NCBI GenBank assembly: GCA_964492235.1
Contig: CAZBJQ010000086.1
Coordinates: 1-12,650, forward strand
Origin: PFL42 sp964492235
Lineage (GTDB): Bacteria > Chloroflexota > Anaerolineae > Anaerolineales > E44-bin32
DNA: 12,650 bases
Direction: 5' to 3'
The notes beneath the pieces were generated by a model. That model worked only from the letters and a program-made list of their open reading frames with translations. It ran no database searches and had not been told where the DNA came from. Positions 1 to 6,705 of the stretch are shown here, one piece after another (position 1 is the stretch's first letter; every line of letters starts with the position of its first letter). Made by a program: the position numbers and the translations under genes.

Positions 1-130
1 TCATGGCCAACTGCCTTCCTCCTGAGGATGGCCGAACCGTCCGCCCGACATCGATCGGGCACCGCCGAGAACCGGCCGTCCGCGGGCTGCGGCCCATCGC
101 CCCGCCTGTCCCGCCCTGCTTCCGACAGCA

Positions 131-137
131 AAAGGAG
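131..137 (+). promoter_or_regulatory. Ribosome binding site of the binding-protein gene
   Basis: AAAGGAG lies 7 nt before the ATG at 145. It decides the start: the same frame is open from an ATG at 28, but that one has no Shine-Dalgarno sequence and would put 39 polar residues ahead of a clear lipoprotein signal peptide. Confidence 0.85.
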
Positions 138-144
138 AACTGAA

Positions 145-1857
145 ATGAGAGCCAGTCATTGGTTGCACTGTTTCCCGGTCGCGCTCGTCATCGCCCTCTC
201 GGCTGCTGCCTGTGGGGGCCAAGCCGTGCCGACCTCCGCCCCAGCCGGCGCTGGCGAAGAGGCGGCCCCGGTCGTGCTGCGCATCGGCATGCCGGGGTTT
301 CCCGATTCCCAGAATCCGGGCAATGCCTGGCTGACGGAAGCCACCGACCTGAATGAGCTGGTCTATAGCTCGCTGGTCAAGATCGACTTCGCCGGCAACT
401 ACTATCCCGACCTTGCAGAAAGCCGGACGGTATCGGAGGATGGCCTGACCTGGACCTTCAACCTCGAGCCCGAGGCCGTGTGGTCTGACGGCACTCCGGT
501 CACAGCCGAGGATGTCGCCTTCACGCTGCTGTCGTACCGGGACTGGGGCGATTTCGGCTACATGAGCGGCTATACCAGCCACATCGCCGACGTCGATGCG
601 GTTGATGAACACACGGCCGTCATCACCCTGGACATTCCGGTTCCCAACTTCGAGAGCCAGGTGATGTACACCTACATCCTCCCCAAGCACATCTGGGAGC
701 CCTTCGCCGGCGACCTCGACGCGGCGGTCGCCTTCCAGAATGAAGCCATGGTCGGCTCCGGACCCTTCCGGTTGAAGGAATTTAAGCAGGGAGAATTCTA
801 CCGACTGACCGCGAATCCTGACTACTACAATGAGCCGCCCGTGATCGATGAAGTCGTCTTCCAGAAGTATGACAACGAAGACGCACTTGTCCAGGCATTG
901 CGCGCCGGCGAGTTGGACATGATCACCGAGATGCCCCACACCGTGGTCGCCTCCCTCCGCGGCGACCCCAACATCACGGTGGCCACCGGGACGAGCCGCG
1001 GGTTTCGGGACTACATCTTCAATCTGAGCTCTCCGGATGTCTGCCCGGTGGAGGCAGGCGGAGTCTGCTCCGGGCACCCGGCGCTGCGTGACCGTGTCGT
1101 CCGGCAGGCGATGGCGCACGCCGTGGACAAGCAGCAGATCGTGGACATCGCCGAGCTCGGCCTGGCCACACCCGGCCTGGGCCTTGTGCCGGCGGCATTG
1201 GGAAAGTTCTATGCCAGCCAGCTGGAAGACTACACGTTCGACATCCCCCTGGCCAACCATATGCTGGACGATGCCGGCTACTTGGACACCGATGGGGACG
1301 GCATCCGCGAGTGCCCGGTGGACATGGACTGTGGTGGGCGCCCGCTCGACATCGTGATGCAAATTCCATCCGACATCACCAGTGGCCCGCGCGAGGCCGA
1401 GCAGTTGGCGAAGTGGTGGAGCGATATCGGGATCAAAATGACGCCGCAGGTTCTTGAGCCGGACACCGTCACCGCCAACTGCTGTCCGACCTTCGACTTT
1501 GACATGCTGATGTGGGGCTGGACCAGCGACCCTGACCCGACGTTCATCATGAGCATTCTGAATACTGCCGAGATCGCCACCGGCATGTCGGAAACGGGTT
1601 ACGCCAACCCCGAGTACGACCGGCTGTTCGCGGCGCAGGCCGTTGAGATGGATGAGGCCACACGTGTGTCCATGGTGCACGACCTGCAGCGCCTGATGCT
1701 GGAAGACTTGCCCTACATCATCCCCTACTATCAGTCTGATGTGGAGGCCTTCCGCAACGACCGCTTCACAGGATGGCCGCTGCCGGCGGAGGGCAGCAAC
1801 GAGATCTTGTACCTGCAGGATCCGCTGTCGCTGAGGGCGGTCAAGCCGGTCAACTGA
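145..1857 (+). CDS. Peptide ABC transporter substrate-binding lipoprotein (family 5, DppA/OppA-like)
   Basis: 570-residue extracellular lipoprotein that captures the substrate, most likely a di- or oligopeptide, and delivers it to the permease pair encoded just downstream. Residues 1-22 form a signal peptide; the lipobox ends at Cys23 (SAAAC), followed by a Gly/Ala/Pro linker to about residue 43. The mature part has the SBP_bac_5 hallmarks: LVYSSLVKID near 72-81, the LAESRTVSEDGLTWTF block at 90-105, WSDGTPVTAEDVAFTL at 113-128 and a closing DLPYIIPYY at 521-529. An acidic DTDGDGIRE stretch at 381-389 resembles a calcium-binding loop and is often seen in this family. Six cysteines lie in clusters (300/308, 390/396, 446/447), which could form disulfides outside the cell. 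The length is usual for the family. The ATG at 145 was chosen for its ribosome site and signal peptide. Ligand specificity cannot be read from sequence; nickel or sugar binding are alternatives. Confidence 0.95.
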   Translation: MRASHWLHCFPVALVIALSAAACGGQAVPTSAPAGAGEEAAPVVLRIGMPGFPDSQNPGNAWLTEATDLNELVYSSLVKIDFAGNYYPDLAESRTVSEDGLTWTFNLEPEAVWSDGTPVTAEDVAFTLLSYRDWGDFGYMSGYTSHIADVDAVDEHTAVITLDIPVPNFESQVMYTYILPKHIWEPFAGDLDAAVAFQNEAMVGSGPFRLKEFKQGEFYRLTANPDYYNEPPVIDEVVFQKYDNEDALVQALRAGELDMITEMPHTVVASLRGDPNITVATGTSRGFRDYIFNLSSPDVCPVEAGGVCSGHPALRDRVVRQAMAHAVDKQQIVDIAELGLATPGLGLVPAALGKFYASQLEDYTFDIPLANHMLDDAGYLDTDGDGIRECPVDMDCGGRPLDIVMQIPSDITSGPREAEQLAKWWSDIGIKMTPQVLEPDTVTANCCPTFDFDMLMWGWTSDPDPTFIMSILNTAEIATGMSETGYANPEYDRLFAAQAVEMDEATRVSMVHDLQRLMLEDLPYIIPYYQSDVEAFRNDRFTGWPLPAEGSNEILYLQDPLSLRAVKPVN

Positions 1858-1875
1858 TCCCCGCCTGTCCGAAGA

Positions 1876-1904
1876 GGCCGAGGCGGCACCAGGCCGCCTC
1901 GGCC
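1876..1904 (+). promoter_or_regulatory. Intercistronic hairpin between binding protein and permease genes
   Basis: A perfect 12-bp stem: the arm GGCCGAGGCGGC (1876-1887) pairs with GCCGCCTCGGCC (1893-1904) around a 5-nt loop (ACCAG). No run of T follows, so it is not a classic intrinsic terminator. Hairpins at this position in binding-protein transporter operons are known to stabilise the upstream mRNA and lower downstream expression, as between malE and malF. That role here is inference. Confidence 0.75.
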
Positions 1905-1917
1905 ATCCCGAGGCCGA

Positions 1918-2919
1918 ATGCAACGACGCGACTACCTCATCAAGAAGGCCGGCTGGTCTCTGTTCACCATCGCCTTCGTCCTGGTCCTCAACTTCTTCCT
2001 CTTTCGCATCCTCCCAGGAGACCCGACATCTTCGATCGCCAAGGACCCGCGGCTCACGGCTGAGACACGAGCCGCGCTGGCGGAGCGCTTCGGATTGGAC
2101 AAGGCGGTTTTCCTCAACCTGGCCGGCGGCAATCCGCTCGACTCGCAGTTCTTCGCCTACCTCGGCCGCCTGGCGAAGGGTGACCTGGGGATCTCCTTCA
2201 ACTTCAACCGGCCGGTGGCGGAGCTCTTGGGCGAACGGCTGCTCAACACCGTGCTCCTGGTCCTCGGGGGGCAGATCCTGGCCATCATCCTGGGCGTCGG
2301 GCTGGGCCTGCTGGCGGCTTGGAAGAACAAGTCGGCCTTCGACACCGGTGCCATCACCTTTTCTCTGGCGGCATGGTCACTGCCGACGTTCTGGCTTGGC
2401 ATTCTGTTGCTGATACTCGGCAGCGCCTACTTCGGCCTGCCGACCGCCGGCAAGCAGACGGTTGGAGTCGAGTTCTCGTCCTGGTGGGAACAGGCCCTCG
2501 ACGTGGCCAGACATCTGATCTTGCCAACGCTGACCTTCACCATCGTGCTCCTGGGCGAGTACATGCTGATCATGCGCAGCTCGGTGCTCGAAATCCTTTC
2601 GGAGGACTACATCCTGACCGCCAAGGCCAAGGGGATGAGCCACGCTCAGATTCTGCGCCATCACGCCATGCAGAATGCCATGCTTCCCATCGTGACGCTG
2701 ATCGCCCTCAACCTGGGTTTCACTGTTGCCGGGGCCATTCAGGTGGAAACCGTTTACTCCTGGCCCGGCATCGGAAGCATGATCTACGATGCGGTGCGCC
2801 GGCAGGACTACCCGGTGCTCCAGGGCGCGTTCTTGCTGATCGCCGTCAGCGTGGTCCTGGCCAACCTGGCGGCGGACCTGGTCTATGGCTACCTTGACCC
2901 GAGGGTGAAAGCGCCATGA
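1918..2919 (+). CDS. Peptide ABC transporter permease (DppB/OppB family)
   Basis: 333-residue inner-membrane subunit forming half of the import channel with the second permease. It follows the family plan: an N-terminal membrane helix (about 12-33) with the ILPGDP motif at 31-36, an extracytoplasmic segment containing LAERFGLD (54-61) and the GDLGISF block (88-94), then five hydrophobic stretches between about 105 and 325. The cytoplasmic EAA loop that docks onto the ATPase is seen at 229-257 (EDYILTAKAKG ... NAMLP), followed by VYSWPGIG at 279-286 and the terminal YLDPR. The ATG at 1918 sits 60 nt after the previous stop, behind a weak GAGG and the hairpin at 1876-1904. Length and motifs are complete. 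Its stop TGA overlaps an ATG (ATGA at 2916-2919) that opens a small ORF, not the next permease. Confidence 0.95.
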   Translation: MQRRDYLIKKAGWSLFTIAFVLVLNFFLFRILPGDPTSSIAKDPRLTAETRAALAERFGLDKAVFLNLAGGNPLDSQFFAYLGRLAKGDLGISFNFNRPVAELLGERLLNTVLLVLGGQILAIILGVGLGLLAAWKNKSAFDTGAITFSLAAWSLPTFWLGILLLILGSAYFGLPTAGKQTVGVEFSSWWEQALDVARHLILPTLTFTIVLLGEYMLIMRSSVLEILSEDYILTAKAKGMSHAQILRHHAMQNAMLPIVTLIALNLGFTVAGAIQVETVYSWPGIGSMIYDAVRRQDYPVLQGAFLLIAVSVVLANLAADLVYGYLDPRVKAP

Positions 2920-3101
2920 TCGTCAGCTCAGACCCGGATAGCGGTGGCATTCCCGCAAGAGTGGGCTCTTTCGCCGGTTGGAGAGTGACGACAGCGGGAT
3001 CACGGCACCCCGCCATAAAGGCCATCTGGACGCCCCCTCGTGAGGACCGAGCACACGGCACTCACCAGGCGAAGGGGCCTCCACGGGCCGAGCCAGAGTG
3101 A
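2916..3101 (+). CDS. Possible 61-residue coupling or leader ORF between the two permease genes
   Basis: The ATG overlaps the stop of the upstream permease (ATGA), and GAGGGTG at 2901-2907 lies 8 nt ahead as a plausible ribosome site. The ORF ends in TGA at 3099-3101, five nt before the GTG of the next permease. The 61-residue product is hydrophilic, rich in Arg, Pro, Gly and Ser, has no membrane segment and matches no family I recognise. Seen: the tight placement at both ends. Inferred: it may carry ribosomes across the 187-nt gap. It could also be a decayed former N-terminus of the second permease, since the ATGA position is where that gene usually begins. Real protein function is doubtful. 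Confidence 0.3.
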   Translation: MIVSSDPDSGGIPARVGSFAGWRVTTAGSRHPAIKAIWTPPREDRAHGTHQAKGPPRAEPE

Positions 3102-3106
3102 ACTGA

Positions 3107-4054
3107 GTGGCGAGTCGTCTGCGACACTGGGGCAAGAGCCTGGCAGCTGGCTGGAAGCTGCTGACCCAGAACCGGATGGGCCAGGTTGGGGTGATCATGC
3201 TCTCGGCGGTGATCGCTATGGCCGTCTTCGCCCCTTGGATCGCGCCCTTCGATCCCAGTCAAACCGCCGAAGTCTCGGTCGAGGACATTTACGCCAACCC
3301 GAGCGTTGAGCACATCATGGGGACGGACGACGGCGGAAAAGACGTCTTCAGTTCCTTCGTTTACGGATCGAGGGTGTCGTTGGTGGTCGGCTTCACGGCG
3401 GCGATGATCTCGATGATCATTGGCGGATCGATTGGACTTACCGCCGGATTCCTCGGCGGGCGGATCGGCAACCTCCTGATGCGGCTGACCGACATCTTCC
3501 TGGTGATACCCGACTTGCCGCTGATGATCGTGATCGTGGCTATCCTCGGTCCCAGCCTGTGGAACATTATCCTGGTAATCGGGTTCCTGGGCTGGACCGG
3601 AACGGCTCGCATCGTGCGCGCCCAATCGCTCAGTGTGAAGGAACGTCAGTTTGTCACCCGGGCGCGTGCCATCGGCGCCGGCAACTTCTACATCCTGCGG
3701 CGCCACATCTTCCCCCTTGTCCTCCCACTCATGGTGACAAATACCGTTCTGGTGATTTCGCTCTCCATCCTGGATGAGTCGACGCTGAGCTTCCTCGGGC
3801 TCGGCGATCCCACCACCCTCAGCTGGGGCGGGATGATCAACTTCGCCTTCACGCGGGGAGCGATCAGCGCCGGGGCATGGTGGTCGATTGTAGCGCCTGG
3901 CTTGGGCATCGTGTGGGTAGTCCTGGCATGCACCCTGGTGGGGAATGCCTTGGAGGAGGTCTTCAATCCGCGCCTCAAGACTCATCACCTCCAGGGGGAG
4001 GAGAAGATGATTCTGCGGCGCGGCGCCGCCCAACCGATAGGTACGGACGGATGA
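3107..4054 (+). CDS. Peptide ABC transporter permease (DppC/OppC family)
   Basis: 315-residue inner-membrane partner of the DppB-type permease. After a short cytoplasmic tail there is a first helix (about 26-46) ending in FAPWIAPFDP, then the signature HIMGTDDGGKDVFSSFVYGSRVSL (69-92, a variant of the usual GTDxxGRD block), further helices to about 278, an EAA loop at 179-207 (ERQFVTRARAIG ... FPLVLP) and LSFLGLGDP at 228-236. The frame is closed by TGA immediately before the GTG at 3107, so this GTG is the first possible start; no good Shine-Dalgarno precedes it, and translation may depend on coupling from the small ORF upstream. The tail after NPRLK (287-291) is about 24 residues longer than in most relatives and covers the region just before the ATPase start. 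The stop overlaps the next ATG as ATGA at 4051-4054. Confidence 0.93.
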   Translation: MASRLRHWGKSLAAGWKLLTQNRMGQVGVIMLSAVIAMAVFAPWIAPFDPSQTAEVSVEDIYANPSVEHIMGTDDGGKDVFSSFVYGSRVSLVVGFTAAMISMIIGGSIGLTAGFLGGRIGNLLMRLTDIFLVIPDLPLMIVIVAILGPSLWNIILVIGFLGWTGTARIVRAQSLSVKERQFVTRARAIGAGNFYILRRHIFPLVLPLMVTNTVLVISLSILDESTLSFLGLGDPTTLSWGGMINFAFTRGAISAGAWWSIVAPGLGIVWVVLACTLVGNALEEVFNPRLKTHHLQGEEKMILRRGAAQPIGTDG

Positions 4055-5052
4055 TCGCGCTGACTCCTGCACCTCCGTTGCTCGAAGTACGGCATCTGTC
4101 GACCCATTTCGAGACCGACGAGGGCATCTTCAAGGCGGTCGAAGACCTCAGCTTCGAGTTGAGGACCGGAGAGTCCTTGGGATTGGTGGGGGAGAGCGGT
4201 TGCGGCAAGACAACGGCCATGCTCAGTCTGCTGCGCCTCCTCCCGGCTGCAGGCAGGATCGTCTCCGGCGAGATCCGGCTTGCAGGACAGGACCTGCTGG
4301 ATCTCGACGAATCGCAAATGCGCTCCGTCCGGTGGCGCCAGATCTCCATGGTCTTCCAGGGCGCCATGAACGCGTTCAATCCTGTCCGCACCATAGGGGA
4401 CCAGATCGGTGAGGCGCTCGTCGTGCACGGCATGTCGCCAACCCTGAACGCGGCTCGCCCGAGGGTGATCGAGCTGTTGGAAACGGTGGGCATCCCGGGC
4501 GGCCGTGAAACGCTCTACCCCCATCAGTGTTCCGGTGGCATGCGCCAGCGGGCGATGATCGCCATGGCGCTCGCCTGCAGCCCTCAAGTGGTGATCGCCG
4601 ACGAACCCACGACGGCTCTGGACGTGATGATCCAGGCGCAGATCCTCGAATTGCTTGAGGGTTTGCAGTCCGAACTCGGCCTGTCGGTCATCTATGTCAC
4701 CCATGATTTGAGCATCGTGGCGGAAGTCTGCCACAAGGTGCTTGTTATGTACGGCGGGGTCCTCGCAGAGTACTGCGACGTCGACACGATCTTCAATCGT
4801 CCCCAACATCCTTACACGCGTAGACTGCTGGCAGCCTTCCCTGATCTCAGCCGGCCGGAAGCAAGACTGGTGTCGATTCCAGGCCACCCGCCTCGGCTCA
4901 ATGACTTACCCCCCGGGTGCCGATTCGCCGCGCGTTGTCCGTCTGTCTTCGAGCGTTGCCTCCAAGAGCAGCCCGCACCCCGCCAGCTGAACCACGGGCA
5001 TTGGATTACCTGCCATCTCGAGCAGGGCGAGGCCCCGCATGAATCCGGCTGA
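4051..5052 (+). CDS. Peptide ABC transporter ATP-binding protein (DppD/OppD family)
   Basis: 333-residue cytoplasmic ATPase, one of the two that power uptake. Walker A GESGCGKT is at 47-54, the Q-loop glutamine at 103 (VFQ), the signature at 160-164, Walker B VVIADEP at 180-186 and the switch histidine at 218 (THD). The signature reads CSGGM instead of LSGGQ; Met at the last position is usual for this subfamily, the Cys is less so. The oligopeptide C-terminal region contains HPYTRRLL (253-260) and four cysteines (290, 296, 303, 321) in the spacing that binds an iron-sulfur cluster in some Dpp/Opp ATPases. The frame is open further upstream, but the ATG at 4051 overlaps the permease stop and gives the family's normal N-terminus (PLLEVRHLSTHF). 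Overlaps the next gene by 14 nt. Confidence 0.95.
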   Translation: MIALTPAPPLLEVRHLSTHFETDEGIFKAVEDLSFELRTGESLGLVGESGCGKTTAMLSLLRLLPAAGRIVSGEIRLAGQDLLDLDESQMRSVRWRQISMVFQGAMNAFNPVRTIGDQIGEALVVHGMSPTLNAARPRVIELLETVGIPGGRETLYPHQCSGGMRQRAMIAMALACSPQVVIADEPTTALDVMIQAQILELLEGLQSELGLSVIYVTHDLSIVAEVCHKVLVMYGGVLAEYCDVDTIFNRPQHPYTRRLLAAFPDLSRPEARLVSIPGHPPRLNDLPPGCRFAARCPSVFERCLQEQPAPRQLNHGHWITCHLEQGEAPHESG

Positions 5053-6148
5053 TCCCAGGACATCTTCAGCACCAGCGGGGAACGACTTCATCCTGGAGGT
5101 CGAGGACCTGCGCAAGGTCTTCCCAGTATCGCGCGGGATTCTGGCTGCCCTTCGCCGCCAGCCCCAGCAGTGGGTGCATGCCGTTGACGGCGTCTCGTTC
5201 ACCCTGGGGCGCGGGGAGATCCTGGCGATGGTGGGGGAGAGCGGCTGTGGGAAGACCACGACGGCGCTGACCCTGATGGGACTGGAAAAGGCCGATGGTG
5301 GCACCATCCGCTTCAACGGCCAGGACGTGACGCACCTGGGGGAGAGACCAAGGCGGAAAGCAATCGCCTCGATGGCGGTCCTGAACGGTCAGGACTATCG
5401 CCGAGAACCTTCGGTGCTACCTGCGTTGACGATCAAACGCATGCGTCGTCAGATGCAGATGGTGTTTCAGGACCCTTACGAGTCGCTCAACCCGCGGACC
5501 ACCGTGCTGGAGACAGTGGCTGAACCGTTGCAGGTGCACGGCCTGGCCGGGACTGGTGACGCCTGGCTCGAGCGCGTGCACCAGGCGCTGGCGGATGCCG
5601 GGCTCAACCCCCCGGGCGCATACCTCTCTCGTCGACCGCACGAGCTGTCTGGGGGGCAGCGTCAGCGCGTGGTCATCGCTGGGGCGCTGGTGCTCGAGCC
5701 GAGCCTGCTGATTGCCGATGAACCGGTGAGCATGCTGGACGTTTCAATCCGGGCGGAGATCCTCAACCTGCTGGACACGCTCCGCAAGGAACGCGGCATC
5801 TCGATCCTGTGCATAACCCACGACCTCGGCACCGCCGCCTACTTCACGGATCGGATCGCCGTAATGTACCTGGGACGGATCGTAGAGATCGGCCCGACGC
5901 GGAAAGTGCTGGCCGGCCCGAAACACCCCTATACGCAAGCGCTGCTTTCCGTGATCCCGGTCCCCAATCCCAGGCTGAGGCGCCAGCGGACGATTCTGCA
6001 TGGCGAGACCCCGAATCCGGTCACGCTCCCGGCCGGCTGCCGCTTCCATCCCCGCTGCCCGCAGGTCATCGATACCTGCCGGGAGATCGATCCGGCCTTG
6101 GAACCGTTGATGCCCGGCTGGGAAGCTGCCTGTCTGCGCCTGCGGTAG
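5039..6148 (+). CDS. Peptide ABC transporter ATP-binding protein (DppF/OppF family)
   Basis: 369-residue cytoplasmic ATPase, partner of the DppD-type subunit. Walker A GESGCGKT is at 66-73, Q-loop Q144 within MVFQDPYESLNP (142-153), the canonical signature LSGGQRQR at 203-210, Walker B LLIADEP at 223-229 and the switch histidine at 261 (THD). HPYTQALL (296-303) and four cysteines (334, 340, 347, 365) mark the oligopeptide C-terminal domain. Residues of about 100-133, between GQDVTHL and RMRRQMQMVFQ, form a basic segment roughly 25 residues longer than in typical DppF proteins. The ATG at 5039 lies inside the end of the previous gene, with GGGCGAGG just ahead, so translation is probably coupled. 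This is the last gene of the operon; no clear intrinsic terminator follows. Confidence 0.95.
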   Translation: MNPADPRTSSAPAGNDFILEVEDLRKVFPVSRGILAALRRQPQQWVHAVDGVSFTLGRGEILAMVGESGCGKTTTALTLMGLEKADGGTIRFNGQDVTHLGERPRRKAIASMAVLNGQDYRREPSVLPALTIKRMRRQMQMVFQDPYESLNPRTTVLETVAEPLQVHGLAGTGDAWLERVHQALADAGLNPPGAYLSRRPHELSGGQRQRVVIAGALVLEPSLLIADEPVSMLDVSIRAEILNLLDTLRKERGISILCITHDLGTAAYFTDRIAVMYLGRIVEIGPTRKVLAGPKHPYTQALLSVIPVPNPRLRRQRTILHGETPNPVTLPAGCRFHPRCPQVIDTCREIDPALEPLMPGWEAACLRLR

Positions 6149-6705
6149 CCGCATCATCCGCTCCTGAGGGTCGCCATCTTCGCCTTGATCAGGTGAACCC
6201 CGTCCTGTCAGGTGTCCGAGGTATGTGCTTCGGAGGCTTACGGTACCCTTCCGACCCGGGCGGCGCCTCGTTTCGCGAATGTCCAGTCGATCTACCCTGC
6301 CGTCGCTCACCTATGTCTTTGTGGTGTTGCGTGGCTTCCTGACGTTCGTCCTCGCCTTTGGCCGCGGGGTGTACCGGCCGATCTTGGTGCTCTCGCCACT
6401 CTTCTTGTGCTACTTCCCCTTCAGCAAGCTCCGCCTGATCGCGCCCGGTCCTGCGCCTGGCCGGCTTCTGCGACCGGCCGTGGTGGGCCGGGAAATGGCG
6501 TCTGATCCTGCCGGCGCCACCCCGAATCTTGTTGACGATCGCAGCGCCTGTCGCCAGCCATCGGTCCGGTAGCCCTGAGAGCACATCCCCTGACGCCGTT
6601 CGGTGGCGCAAGGCGCGCTGCCAGAGCTCCATCGGTGCCTGGGCCGGAAAGCGACCCGGTAGAGCGTTCGCCACGAGGGAGGATCCCGGGACGGGTCGTG
6701 GGCTG
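6149..6705. other. Intergenic stretch between the transporter operon and the MFS gene
   Basis: These 557 nt separate two convergent transcription units. No protein family is recognisable in any frame. The most suggestive reading is on the + strand: an ORF from GTG 6225 or ATG 6279 to 6572 with a hydrophobic stretch (TYVFVVLRGFLTFVLAFG, then ILVLSPLFLCYFPF), but it lacks a ribosome site and its ends are low-complexity. A - strand frame also stays open because it runs out of the MFS gene. A 5-bp hairpin (TGCGG/CCGCA, 6141-6153) surrounds the stop codon of the last transporter gene. I see no strong terminator for either side and no tRNA. Confidence 0.5.

Noticed and set aside
1..1923. 640-codon open frame on the - strand covering the whole binding-protein gene
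   Set aside because: It is the antisense shadow of a clearly coding gene in GC-rich DNA. The product has no family resemblance, and the frame starts and ends with the sense gene.
3062..4072. 336-codon - strand frame opposite permease C, and a similar 300-codon frame opposite the D-type ATPase (3985-4887)
   Set aside because: Hydrophilic, repetitive translations typical of antisense frames. The + strand genes carry all the conserved motifs.
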